Source: Rhodococcus sp. IEGM 1409 (GTDB taxonomy: Bacteria; Actinomycetota; Actinomycetes; Mycobacteriales; Mycobacteriaceae). Taken from it: 64,000 nucleotides of DNA. The notes under the pieces were generated by a model. The model was not told the origin of the DNA. It was given only the letters and a program-made list of their open reading frames with translations, and ran no database searches. The stretch is from contig NZ_JASHKN010000006.1 of NCBI RefSeq assembly GCF_030056735.1, positions 1 through 64,000 of the forward strand, in the 5' to 3' direction. Shown here in pieces: positions 25,224 through 33,531 of the stretch. Both the position numbers and the translations under genes were made by a program. Numbering within the stretch: the stretch's first letter is position 1; each line of letters opens with the position of its first letter.

Positions 25224-26245
25224 TCGAATTTCCCTTGCAGTGCGTTGAGCCCAGCCGAGATCAGTTCCGGCACAGAAGATCCAGCCTTGTCGAATCCTCC
25301 CCCGACGGTGGCGCCTGCTCGGAATCGGTGATCGATACCTTGCGCCACGACTGCGAGTTTGAAGAATCCGAGCGCCATATAGAAATTCCAGTGCGCCAGT
25401 TCTCGACCTGACACGACCGAATACCGTTGCGCCAGATCGACAACGGAGGGTAGCGAGAGACTGGTCCACGCGGCGGGCTCACCCAGAACCAGGTCCAACG
25501 CGGGGTGGCGGTAGACGCACATCATCGCGATGTCGGCCAGCGGATCTCCCAGCGTCGAGAGTTCCCAGTCCACCACTGCGGCAACCTTGGTGACGTCGTT
25601 CGCCGCGAGAATCGTGTTGTCGATTCGGTAGTCGCCGTGCACGATCGACGAAGCGGATTCGGCCGGAATCATGTCCGCGAGGCTCGACGCCAATCTGTCC
25701 ACGTCCGCCGAGTCCTCGGTCTTGACGCGTGACCATTGACCGGCCCACAACTTGACCTGTCGGGCCACGTAGCCGTTGGGTCGGCCGAGTTCGCCGAGAC
25801 CGACCGCGTTGTAGTCGACGTCGTGCAGGGCAGCCAGGACGCGCACCAACTCGTCAGTGCACTGCGTGACCTGCTCTGCCGGAACAGCTTCCAGTTCAGT
25901 TTTGGTCCGGATCACTTGGCCGGTGACAAATTCGACCACCGTGAACGACGCACCCATCACCGAGGCGTCCTCGCACAGCACGACAGTCGGAGCGACGGGT
26001 ACTGCAGTGTTCTGCAACGCCGAGGTGATTCGGAACTCGCGCGCGACGTCATGCGCCGACGGTGTGAGACCAGCAGTGGGTGGACGACGCAGAATCCACT
26101 TCGAGTTGTCGTCGAAGATTCCGTACGTGAGGTTGGATTTGCCGCCCGAAATCAGTTCGGCTCGCAACTCACCGCTGACAGTGACGTCGGAGGCTTGCAG
26201 ATATTTGTGCAGCGCCGCCAGATCGAGTCCTGGAAAGTCCGTCAC
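25220..26245 (-). CDS. APH-type phosphotransferase (acyl-CoA kinase, LvaA/ACAD10-11 kinase-domain-like)
   Basis: This 341-aa aminoglycoside-phosphotransferase-fold kinase has a P-loop-like SGGKSNLTYGIF, the catalytic SSIVHGDYRIDNTI and the Mg site VVDWELSTLGDPLADIA. This subfamily is known to sit next to acyl-CoA dehydrogenases or be fused to them (ACAD10/11), phosphorylating 4-hydroxyacyl-CoAs. GTG 26245 overlaps the dehydrogenase stop (GTGA), so the two are coupled. It is not a resistance enzyme: the context is acyl-CoA metabolism. Confidence 0.85.
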   Translation of the reverse strand: MTDFPGLDLAALHKYLQASDVTVSGELRAELISGGKSNLTYGIFDDNSKWILRRPPTAGLTPSAHDVAREFRITSALQNTAVPVAPTVVLCEDASVMGASFTVVEFVTGQVIRTKTELEAVPAEQVTQCTDELVRVLAALHDVDYNAVGLGELGRPNGYVARQVKLWAGQWSRVKTEDSADVDRLASSLADMIPAESASSIVHGDYRIDNTILAANDVTKVAAVVDWELSTLGDPLADIAMMCVYRHPALDLVLGEPAAWTSLSLPSVVDLAQRYSVVSGRELAHWNFYMALGFFKLAVVAQGIDHRFRAGATVGGGFDKAGSSVPELISAGLNALQGKFE

Positions 26246-27453
26246 TTCGACTCCTCCCGCGCCGCGCGCTTCGCAGCTCCGACAACACGTTTCGCAATGG
26301 CCCAGCGATGAACCTCGGACGGGCCGTCGTAGACGCGGAAGGGACGCACTTCGCGGGACAACCGCGCCAGCGGCAGATCGCCGGACACACCCATTCCGCC
26401 ACACATCTGAATGGAGCGATCGACGATCCGGAAGATCGCCTCGGCCGCATAGGTTTTGGCGATGGACGTCGCGTTGCTTGCGTGCCCACCTCGATCGAGT
26501 TCGAAGCAGGCCTGCACCAGAAGTGCGCGGCTGGCTGCGATGTCGATCTCGTTGTCAGCGACCATCTTCTGGACCATTCCGAGATCACCGAGTTTCGAGC
26601 CGAAACCTTCGCGTTCGGCAACCCTGGCCACGGCAACGTCGTGGCCGCGGCGCGCCGCACCGAGCCAGCGCATCACGTGCGTCATGCGGGCGGGGCCGAG
26701 CCGAACCTGCGCGTAGGCGAAACCCTGATCAACCTCGCCGAGAACTGCCTCGCCGGGAACGAAGAGATCTTCGAACGTGACCTCGCAGTGCCCGCCGATC
26801 ATGGCCTTGTCGAGGGTGTCGATGTGTCGACCCACGATCAGGCCTGCAGTGTCCGTCGGCGCCAGGAACATGGTCGCTCCGCCGCGCTGCCCTGGTTCGC
26901 CGGAGGTGCGCGCCATGATGATGAAGAATCCGGCACCGTCGGCGCCGGTGATGAACCATTTCTTACCGTTGATCTTCCAGCCGCCGGGAACCTTCTCCGC
27001 GCGGGTGTTCAAGGCCGAGGGATCGGATCCGGCTCCGGGCGCGGGTTCGGTCATGGCGAATGCCGACCGCATGTCCCCGCTCGCGAGCGGCGCGAGGAAC
27101 TGCTGTTTCTGCGCTTCGTTCGCGACGTGCGCAAGCATGTGAACATTGCCCTCGTCCGGCGCAGCGATGTTGAGCGCCGTCGGCCCGAAGAGCGAGTAGC
27201 CGGCTTCCTCGAAGACCGGCGCGCGGTCACTCATGTTGAGTCCGTGACCGCCGTACTCGATCGGCGCATGCGGAGCGAAGACACCGGCTTCTTTTGCCGC
27301 AGCCTGCATCTCGATGCGGATGCTATCGCCACCCGCAACCGCGATGTCTCCGGCATGTTCGTCTTCGATAGGGAGCACTACGTTGCGAGTGAAGTCGCGC
27401 GTCTTCTCGATCAGCGCCACCACCTCGGGCGCGTACGTCAGATCGATTGCCAC
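26242..27453 (-). CDS. Acyl-CoA dehydrogenase, ACAD10/11-LvaC type
   Basis: This 403-aa flavoprotein dehydrogenase has the FAD-binding AMTEPAPGAGSDPSALNT and the C-terminal signature RVYDGPSEVHRWAIAKRVV. The DGPSEVH form replaces the EGTSEIQ of ordinary fatty acyl-CoA dehydrogenases and is typical of the ACAD10/11 group. GTG 27453 has a GGAGG six bases upstream. It is first in the operon with the APH-type kinase and the SDR. Inferred role: eliminating phosphate from phospho-hydroxyacyl-CoA or oxidising its product. A perfect 18-bp palindrome lies just upstream. Confidence 0.87.
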   Translation of the reverse strand: MAIDLTYAPEVVALIEKTRDFTRNVVLPIEDEHAGDIAVAGGDSIRIEMQAAAKEAGVFAPHAPIEYGGHGLNMSDRAPVFEEAGYSLFGPTALNIAAPDEGNVHMLAHVANEAQKQQFLAPLASGDMRSAFAMTEPAPGAGSDPSALNTRAEKVPGGWKINGKKWFITGADGAGFFIIMARTSGEPGQRGGATMFLAPTDTAGLIVGRHIDTLDKAMIGGHCEVTFEDLFVPGEAVLGEVDQGFAYAQVRLGPARMTHVMRWLGAARRGHDVAVARVAEREGFGSKLGDLGMVQKMVADNEIDIAASRALLVQACFELDRGGHASNATSIAKTYAAEAIFRIVDRSIQMCGGMGVSGDLPLARLSREVRPFRVYDGPSEVHRWAIAKRVVGAAKRAAREESK

Positions 27454-27478
27454 CAGCCACCTCCGAAAGAACATCCCG

Positions 27479-27496
27479 ACCGAGCGATCGCTCGGT
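27479..27496. promoter_or_regulatory. 18-bp perfect palindrome upstream of the ACAD operon
   Basis: ACCGAGCGATCGCTCGGT is a perfect palindrome lying 26 bp before the GTG of the dehydrogenase gene, in the short gap to the ABC transporter gene. Its size and symmetry fit a TetR-family operator. No TetR gene is adjacent to this operon, so the regulator would act from elsewhere. Confidence 0.6.
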
Positions 27497-27528
27497 ACGA
27501 GCACTCTCGCACACGCCGACGCGTCGGG

Positions 27529-29307
27529 TCAACAATCCTCCAGCATTGCCTCGCCCTGATCGAGCCGGCCGGCAACCACCATGTCGCGGTACAGATCGTC
27601 CTTGTCCATGAGCTCGTCATGGTTGCCGATGTTCCGAATCCGCCCGTCTTCCATCACCACGATCCAGTCTGCGTCGCGCACGGTCGAAAGCCGGTGAGCG
27701 ATGGTCACCACAGCCCCGGTGCGTGCACGTTCGTTGATCGCGTCGACTATCGCGGCTTCGGTGAGCGTGTCGACCTGGGCAGTGGCTTCGTCGAGCAGAA
27801 GTAGCGCGCTCGGCCGCAGAACTGCGCGCGCCATCGCGATCCGCTGACGTTGGCCGCCCGACAGCGAGGTGGCCGTCAGAGCGGTGTCGAGTCCGTTGGG
27901 CAGGGCCTCGATCGCGTCGTCGAGCCGGAGCAAGCGCAAAACAGACTGCACTTCTTCGTCCGTTGCGTCGGGGTGACTGAAGACGACGTTCTCCCGAATA
28001 GTTCCGGGTACCACCGGTGTCTCCTGCTCCACGTACGCGAGACTCTCGCGTACGGCGCGGTGATCGAGCGCGTCGTAACCAACTCCGTGCAGGAGAACCT
28101 CACCCGAGCTCGGTTCGACGAATCGCAGCACCGTCGAGAGCAACGTCGTCTTGCCCGCGCCCGACGGGCCGACGATGGCCATGTGCCCGCGCTCCGGAAT
28201 GACGAGCGAGACATCACGCAACGCCGGCCGGTTCGAGCCGTGGTAGCTCACGGTGACGTCGCGCAACTCGACGAGTGGCGCGGCAGCGTTCGTGTTCTCG
28301 ACGACGTTCACGACCTCGTCGTACTGCTCGGTGGGCAACGACTGCATCTCGCGGATCCGAATCGCAGCCGCAATTCCTGACTGAACGGAGGTCACGTTCT
28401 GCGCAAGCTCCGACACCGGCCCCATCAGGGTGAAGGCGTAGAGCAGAAACGCGATGAGTGTCGAGACTGCCATTTCGCCGTCGGCGACTCGCCAAGCACC
28501 GAAGCCGAGGATGGCAATGATCGAGCCTTGAATGGCGGTCCACGCGACAGTCCACGCGGTTGCCGACACGCGCACCGCCGTGATCGCATGCTTTTTCGCA
28601 TCGGACGCATTGTTCGTCACCAGAGCGCCGACGCGATCCTCGGCGAGGGAAACCTTGACCGTCCGGATCGCACGCAAGCCACCCTCGAGAACGCCGCCGA
28701 GCTGACCGAGCGATTCCTGAGTTCGCGCTTCGGCTGCGGAGATCCGGGGCATCAGAACGGCAAAGAGTACGGAGGCGAACACGATTGCCACCATGGTCAC
28801 GCCCAACAACGGCAGATCCAGAACGCCCATCAGAACAATCGTCCCGATGGTCAACGCGGCTGCGTTCAAAATATTCACCGCGGCCGACGACGCCGCCTCC
28901 CGCAGCAGCAAGGTGTCCGACGTGACCCGGGTGACCAATTCACCGACCGACCGCGATTGCAGCGAAGGTACGGTCGCGGCGAGGAATCGCCTCACCAGCG
29001 AAGATCGGGCGTCGAACACAACCTTCTCAGCGGCGGTTCCGAGAACGATCCACTGAGCACAGCCGAGCACCGCACCGACGACCAGAAGAACGACGAGCGT
29101 GAGGATCGGCCCTTGCAGCGACGCACCGGTATCGAGCGTGTCGAGAACCCACTTGGTGACCATCGGCGTTGCCAGCGTTGCCGCGGAGCCGCACAGAGCC
29201 AAGACCAACCCGAGCAGGAGAGAGGGCAGATGAGGACGAGCGAACTCCGAGAGGACGCGGAGATTGCTCCATTTCGGCGCGGGCTGAGGAGCATCGGATT
29301 CAAGCAT
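27529..29307 (-). CDS. ABC exporter (fused permease and ATPase)
   Basis: This 592-aa half-transporter has six transmembrane helices in residues ~1-320, then an ATPase domain. Walker A is GPSGAGKTT, the Q-loop is YVEQETPVVPG, the signature is SLSGGQRQRIAMARA, Walker B is ALLLLDEATAQVD and the H-loop is VVTIAHRLS. It would work as a homodimer exporting drugs or lipids. ATG 29307 (MLESDAPQPAP) lies immediately after a 26-bp inverted repeat, and a TetR gene is divergent, so de-repression by the exported compound is likely. Confidence 0.88.
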   Translation of the reverse strand: MLESDAPQPAPKWSNLRVLSEFARPHLPSLLLGLVLALCGSAATLATPMVTKWVLDTLDTGASLQGPILTLVVLLVVGAVLGCAQWIVLGTAAEKVVFDARSSLVRRFLAATVPSLQSRSVGELVTRVTSDTLLLREAASSAAVNILNAAALTIGTIVLMGVLDLPLLGVTMVAIVFASVLFAVLMPRISAAEARTQESLGQLGGVLEGGLRAIRTVKVSLAEDRVGALVTNNASDAKKHAITAVRVSATAWTVAWTAIQGSIIAILGFGAWRVADGEMAVSTLIAFLLYAFTLMGPVSELAQNVTSVQSGIAAAIRIREMQSLPTEQYDEVVNVVENTNAAAPLVELRDVTVSYHGSNRPALRDVSLVIPERGHMAIVGPSGAGKTTLLSTVLRFVEPSSGEVLLHGVGYDALDHRAVRESLAYVEQETPVVPGTIRENVVFSHPDATDEEVQSVLRLLRLDDAIEALPNGLDTALTATSLSGGQRQRIAMARAVLRPSALLLLDEATAQVDTLTEAAIVDAINERARTGAVVTIAHRLSTVRDADWIVVMEDGRIRNIGNHDELMDKDDLYRDMVVAGRLDQGEAMLEDC

Positions 29308-29310
29308 GAA

Positions 29311-29336
29311 TTTATGGAACACGAATGTTCCATAAA
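29311..29336. promoter_or_regulatory. TetR operator between exporter and regulator
   Basis: TTTATGGAAC (29311-29320) and GTTCCATAAA (29327-29336) are perfect 10-bp inverted arms with a six-base spacer. The site abuts the start codon of the ABC exporter and lies 67 bp before the TetR gene. It is the only strong dyad in the gap. Confidence 0.75.
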
Positions 29337-29402
29337 GGGCAAGAGGAATTCCGATACGGAAACACTGGATACCGAAACCGGACCCGGCTACGCTTCGAAT
29401 TC

Positions 29403-29990
29403 GTGACAACGATCCACAGCGCACCAGAACAAAGCGCGACCCGCGAGCGCACCCGGAAGGCCATCCTCGATGCTGCCGTTTCGGTGTTCGCATCCAAGCC
29501 TGCCGCGACGCTCAGCGAGATCGCTTCGGCCGCGAAGGTCGGCCGCACCACTTTGCACCGCTACTTTCCCGAACGGTCAGACCTGGTCGACGCAGTCGCC
29601 GCCGAGGCCACCCGCGCCGTCGGTGAGGCCGCAGCGGCGGCGCGACTCGGTGAGGGCACCGGAGCCGAGGCACTGGTTCGCCTGTGCCACGAGTACTTCG
29701 AACTGGCCGACCTTTTGACGGTCCTGTTCTTCACTCCCGGCGTGTATCAAGAAGATTCGTTTGCCGAGTCCGCGTCGAACGACGACGAAGTCACCGACGC
29801 CATCGAGCGCGGACACTCCGACGGGTCCATCGACCCCGACATGGGTTCGGACTGGGTGCAGAACCTTCTGTGGTCACTGCTCTACACGTCCATGGACTAC
29901 GTGAACCGCGGTTCCGGGACGCGACTACAGGCCTTGGACCTGACGGTTCGCAGCCTCCGCCGCGGAATCGCGCCCGATCCCGCGGTCTAG
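29403..29990 (+). CDS. TetR family regulator of the ABC exporter
   Basis: This 195-aa regulator has the N-terminal HTH TLSEIASAAKVGRTTLHRYFPERSD, clearly TetR type, and an all-helical ligand domain. It starts with GTG 29403. Divergence from the exporter gene and the 26-bp dyad between them suggest local control. Its 3' end overlaps the remnant of a LuxR gene on the other strand, so the last codons (APDPAV) may have been altered by the deletion that created the scar. Confidence 0.85.
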   Translation: MTTIHSAPEQSATRERTRKAILDAAVSVFASKPAATLSEIASAAKVGRTTLHRYFPERSDLVDAVAAEATRAVGEAAAAARLGEGTGAEALVRLCHEYFELADLLTVLFFTPGVYQEDSFAESASNDDEVTDAIERGHSDGSIDPDMGSDWVQNLLWSLLYTSMDYVNRGSGTRLQALDLTVRSLRRGIAPDPAV

Positions 29991-30170
29991 GTTGTCGGCT
30001 GCTTGAACAGCGGCGCGCCTTTTGGTCACACCCAATTTGCGGTAGATCGAGCGAATATGTGTCTTCACGGTGCGATAGGCAATGCCGAGATGCGCAGCGA
30101 TCTCGTCTGCAGTCATCGTGGTGCGCAGAAAGATGAGGATTTCGTTCTCACGTTCCGTCAGGACTCCGGC
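29925..30170 (-). pseudogene. Truncated LuxR-family regulator (C-terminal HTH only)
   Basis: On the minus strand an isolated LuxR/GerE DNA-binding domain is readable: LTERENEILIFLRTTMTADE, then HLGIAYRTVKTHIRSIYRKL and AAVQAADNL. Upstream of LTEREN the frame has no regulator sequence and is antisense to a phosphatase remnant. The normal stop after AADNL is lost and the frame runs into the TetR 3' end. The MalT-like N-terminal part (usually >700 residues) is absent. Interpreted as a deletion scar. Confidence 0.65.
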
Positions 30171-30178
30171 GAGTGGGG

Positions 30179-30614
30179 CAGAGAGCTGGCTCGACGCACT
30201 CGCCGACAATGCCCAAAATGCTGCGGCCACCGGACTACTCATGACGGACCCGGTCGCGTACGTCGAGACCGTCAGCGGCGGCCGTGGGATCGCACAGATG
30301 GAAGAAGCGAACCGCAACTTCGTCAGCCTGCCGGCCGCACTCGACGCCCGACTATCTGGAGACGGAATACCGATCTGGCTCCCATGACGGAACCTATACT
30401 CGACTTCGCCGCCAGCAAAGGCGTTGACGCAGAACTGCTACGACCCCTCCGCGGAGTCCGTGACAGCTACTTCGACGCCGCTCTCGACGAAATGCGCACG
30501 CACTTCGGCACAGTCGAAGGCTACGCAATCAACGGACTGAAGCTCACCGCAGAACAACTCACCGCGCTTCGCGAGCGGTTCACATCCCGATCGGGCTTCG
30601 TCAGCGCGACGTGA
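30179..30614 (+). pseudogene. Deleted tyrosine/serine protein phosphatase (PtpB-like) remnant
   Basis: Frame 1 from about 30179 reads WLDALADNAQNAAATG and QMEEANRNFVSLPAALDA, matching the region before the catalytic loop of PtpB-type phosphatases. It then jumps at about 30350 to the C-terminal part. DYLE appears in one frame and NTDLAPMTEPILDFAASKG in another, implying a one-base insertion (about 30364). This runs on to LRERFTSRSGF. The catalytic HCxxGKDR loop is missing. The gene is therefore inactive, with an internal deletion and an extra indel. Confidence 0.65.
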
Positions 30615-31578
30615 TCGGAGTTCTGACCGGGCAGGAATCCGTACTCTCGCCCCGCTTCTTCGAGCGATTGTCCACCCTCGTGACCACGACGACAGCAAGG
30701 ATGCCCACCGCCAAGCCGAGCGCGGTGAACGGAGTGAAGGATTCTCCGAACATCAACGCGCCCCAGACCGCGGTGACGGGGGCGATCAAGAACATCAACG
30801 TGTTGACGGACGTGATGCCGATGCGACGGAGCAATAACCAGTACAGCCCGTAACCGCCGAAGGTGGACAGCACGACTAACCAGAGCAATGCAATCCAGAA
30901 TGCGTTGACGCTTGGCGGTACGGCGACACCTGAGGCCACCGCCAGTGTCGTGAAAACTATTGCACTGGTCGAGCAGTGGATGGCCAGAGCCTGCAGAGGT
31001 GGCGTGGACGTGGGAGCGCGTTGCTGGACGAAGGTGGATGCAACCAGGCTCACCATCCCCAGGAACGGAATCGCGTACGCCCACCACGGCGCCGATGTAC
31101 CAGCTCCGGCGTCGGCTGCCGTGACCATCGCGACGCCGCCCAGTCCGATCGCCAATCCGATCCACTGCATCCGCGGGACTGCGACACCGAGGACCGGACC
31201 GAGCAGCGCGGCTGCCACCAGCGGCTGAATACCGTCGATCAACGCAGTTGTCCCGGTGTTCACGCCCAGATCGACTGCCCAGTACACCGACAACAGGTAG
31301 CCGCTCTGAGAGAGCATCCCGATCACCACCTGCCTGCCGAGAGCCCGCGGTGTCGGCACCATGTTCCGGCGCCGGGCGGACAGCCAGACAATCGGGACGA
31401 GTACCGCCGCGAGCGGAAGGAACCGCCACATCAGCAACGTGGGGATCTCGGCACTGCCGGCCCCGAGTTTGGCTCCGATGAAACCCGAGCTCCAGCACGC
31501 GACGAACAGGACCGACAAGGTAGCCGTCACGGCAGATCTCGAGGTGACGATCCGAGGTATACCGATCTGTTTACTCAT
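30601..31578 (-). CDS. EamA/DMT-family exporter
   Basis: This 325-aa protein has ten predicted transmembrane helices in two EamA repeats (SVLFVACWSSGFIGAKLGAG and FVQQRAPTSTPPLQALAI with following helices). The ATG 31578 start (MSKQIGIPRI) is preferred over upstream codons because the TetR-gene operators and divergent promoter lie there. Members export amino acids, metabolites or drugs. It is divergent from a TetR gene with two matching operator-like sequences, one overlapping its own first codons. Confidence 0.85.
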   Translation of the reverse strand: MSKQIGIPRIVTSRSAVTATLSVLFVACWSSGFIGAKLGAGSAEIPTLLMWRFLPLAAVLVPIVWLSARRRNMVPTPRALGRQVVIGMLSQSGYLLSVYWAVDLGVNTGTTALIDGIQPLVAAALLGPVLGVAVPRMQWIGLAIGLGGVAMVTAADAGAGTSAPWWAYAIPFLGMVSLVASTFVQQRAPTSTPPLQALAIHCSTSAIVFTTLAVASGVAVPPSVNAFWIALLWLVVLSTFGGYGLYWLLLRRIGITSVNTLMFLIAPVTAVWGALMFGESFTPFTALGLAVGILAVVVVTRVDNRSKKRGESTDSCPVRTPITSR

Positions 31579-31604
31579 GGACTCGACTATACAGATCGGT
31601 ATAC
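31557..31604. promoter_or_regulatory. Paired TetR operator half-elements, one inside the transporter gene
   Basis: GTATACCGATCTGT (31557-31570) and ACAGATCGGTATAC (31591-31604) are exact 14-bp inverted copies. The second also forms its own dyad TATACAGATCGGTATA with one mismatch and sits 9 bp before the TetR ATG. The first covers codons ~3-7 of the EamA gene. Two dimers could bind and block both divergent promoters. Confidence 0.65.
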
Positions 31605-31612
31605 TTTTGTCC

Positions 31613-32191
31613 ATGGCAGAAGAATCCGTACCCGAATTGACGCCGAAAGCGCGTCGCATCCTGGAGTCTGCGTCGAAGTTGTTCTACGAAAAGGGTATTC
31701 ACGCCGTAGGCGTGGATACCCTCGCACTGGACGCCGGGGTCACTAAGAAAACTCTGTACGAGCGGTTCGGATCGAAGGACGGTCTCGTCGTGGAGTACCT
31801 GAAGGACCGAGATCGGCGGTGGCGAGCCTTTCGCGACAAGAAGATCGAATCAGCCGGAGAAAGTCGCGCCGAACAGTTGAGTGCGGTATTCGATGCTTCC
31901 GCCTCCTGGTCTGGGGCGAGCGGAGGCAAGGGGTGCAGCATGATCAACGCCCACGCCGAGTTCAGTGATCGTTCACATCAGGTGTTCGCTGTCATCGCCG
32001 AACAGAAGCGGGAGATGTTGGACCTTTTTCGGCGCATTCTGGCGACGGAAGGGCAAACCGACGAACGTCTCGTCGAGGCAATAATGCTGCTTCACGAAGG
32101 TGCCCTCGTCGCAGACGGGATCGGTATCGGCACCGACCCCTTCGACGTCGGCCGGGACGCAGCCCTCGAATTGCTGAAGAACTCCGCGTGA
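31613..32191 (+). CDS. TetR family regulator of the EamA exporter
   Basis: This 192-aa regulator has the HTH VGVDTLALDAGVTKKTLYERF and a C-terminal domain with GGKGCSMINAHAEF, as in TetR_C proteins controlling transporters. ATG 31613 lies 8 bp after the dyad at 31588-31603. The gene is followed by 286 bp without a gene. It probably represses both itself and the divergent exporter. Confidence 0.87.
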   Translation: MAEESVPELTPKARRILESASKLFYEKGIHAVGVDTLALDAGVTKKTLYERFGSKDGLVVEYLKDRDRRWRAFRDKKIESAGESRAEQLSAVFDASASWSGASGGKGCSMINAHAEFSDRSHQVFAVIAEQKREMLDLFRRILATEGQTDERLVEAIMLLHEGALVADGIGIGTDPFDVGRDAALELLKNSA

Positions 32192-32477
32192 TCCCCCTAC
32201 GCACATTCCGGCAGACCGTTCGACGGAATCTGCACCTGGCATCGCGACGATTCCTCGCAAGCGCTACCGATTGATCTTCAGTCCAAGCGATCAGAATCGA
32301 AGTCCATAGGCTCCATATTGATCATTCGCTGTTTTCGTTTGATCACAATAGATGTACGATTGGGTCGCGGCCACACCGGTGCGCCAGCCGCGGCCCGGGA
32401 CCCCACGGCGTCGCTCTCTGTTCAGGCCCCGGCAACGAACATCGCATTGCTACAAGCAGAACTTGAAGGAGTCTCTA
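32192..32477. other. Intergenic region with DeoR-like motifs
   Basis: This 286-bp gap holds the sequence TTGATCATTCG at 32318-32328 and a second TTTGATCA at 32338-32345. The same TTGATCATTCG occurs upstream of the DeoR-type regulator gene (34311-34321). No coding sequence is convincing here. It is likely the promoter region of the HAD gene. Confidence 0.55.
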
Positions 32478-33065
32478 GTGCCCACATATTTGATCGACTA
32501 CGGCGAGGTCATCTCTCAACCCCAGGATCCACGATCCATCGACGAACTGATCGCCGTCACAGGAATGGATCGAATCGACTTCACTGCCAACTACTGGGCT
32601 TTTCGCCCGGCGTATGACGCGGGCCAGTCCGCACACGGATACTGGAAAAATGTTCTAGCGCAATCAGTTCCAATCGATCCGAACACATTGAAAACTCTTG
32701 TGGAGATCGATATCGCAGGGTGGATGCACTTCGATCGAGATAGCGTCGCATGGATCGAGAATCAACACCGCCGCGGCTCGAAACTACATCTACTGTCGAA
32801 CGCGCCAAACGAATTGGCCTCAGCGATTGCAGGTTCCGAGCTAGCCCGATTCTTCGATCAACTCATCTTCAGCGCGAGCCTGAAGATGGTCAAACCCAAC
32901 CTGGAAATCTTCTCGCAGGCACACACCGCAATAGGCGGCTGCGCGGAAGACATCATCTTCATCGATGATAGAGCTGAAAATATATCTGCTGCAAAGCAAT
33001 ACGGGATGCAAGCTCACCTGTACATCGGAAAATCCACCTTTGCGAACCTTGCCGACCGCAATTAA
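32478..33065 (+). CDS. HAD-superfamily phosphatase-like hydrolase
   Basis: This 195-aa HAD-fold protein has four motifs. Motif I is YLIDYGEVIS (nucleophile Asp present, but the second acid replaced, as in the D-Y-G subgroup). Motif II is LHLLSNAPNE, motif III Lys is in LKMVKPNLEIF, and motif IV is IIFIDDRAENI. The cap is helical and small. GTG 32478 follows a GAAGGAG at good spacing. Codon use is slightly more A/T-rich than its neighbours. A DeoR motif shared with the nearby regulator suggests a sugar-phosphate-related substrate; this is inference. Confidence 0.8.
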   Translation: MPTYLIDYGEVISQPQDPRSIDELIAVTGMDRIDFTANYWAFRPAYDAGQSAHGYWKNVLAQSVPIDPNTLKTLVEIDIAGWMHFDRDSVAWIENQHRRGSKLHLLSNAPNELASAIAGSELARFFDQLIFSASLKMVKPNLEIFSQAHTAIGGCAEDIIFIDDRAENISAAKQYGMQAHLYIGKSTFANLADRN

Positions 33066-33152
33066 AGCTCGCCACCGAAGGAGGATCAACTAGGAAGTTG
33101 CGCACACCCATAACCGTGCCACAGAAACAGTGATCAACCCGAACGGGAGCCG

Positions 33153-33419
33153 TCAGCGGCGCTTAGAGCTCGTTGCGGCCGCCAAACGCAAACCAACCAG
33201 AAACGCTCGTTCCTCCGTATACACATTCGAGCCTGCGAGATCGAGCACAGCGTCGATATCCGCGCCCTCATCTACGCCGACGAAGTCACCCAACTCACGC
33301 AGCAGATTTCGTACGCGCTCGTTGTTGGCACGCCGCAGAGCTACGCGAATGCGGAAAACCAAAAATCGTTCACTGAACCGGTCCACGATCACCACGCCGC
33401 CACCTCCGCCAAAGAACAT
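33153..33419 (-). CDS. Possible small hypothetical protein
   Basis: An 88-codon frame in the 466-bp gap between the HAD and DeoR genes has protein-like composition: FSERFLVFRIRVALRRANN, then LLRELGDFVGVDEGADIDAV. No clear ribosome site precedes ATG 33419 and no domain is recognised. Codon third positions are only moderately GC-rich. It may be real or a degraded fragment. The rest of the gap holds nothing I can identify. Confidence 0.4.
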   Translation of the reverse strand: MFFGGGGGVVIVDRFSERFLVFRIRVALRRANNERVRNLLRELGDFVGVDEGADIDAVLDLAGSNVYTEERAFLVGLRLAAATSSKRR

Positions 33420-33531
33420 TGGATTTGTTTCACCACAAGATAATTCGACGTCTCTTCGAAGGTCAGGTTAGGCCCGCCGACTCCACGATGCGCCCAGTCA
33501 GTCGGCATCCAGCTTCAATACAGTCCGATAC

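Noticed and set aside
25220-26245. Aminoglycoside resistance gene
   Set aside because: The APH fold here sits in an acyl-CoA operon with DGPSEVH-type ACAD; it belongs to the acyl-CoA kinase branch.
26308-27804. 498-aa plus-strand frame opposite the acyl-CoA dehydrogenase
   Set aside because: Antisense to a full-length family member with intact FAD motifs; no homologous features in the plus frame.
30384-30614. A short active phosphatase or other intact small gene
   Set aside because: Only the C-terminal piece is present, the catalytic Cys loop is deleted, and frames shift within it.
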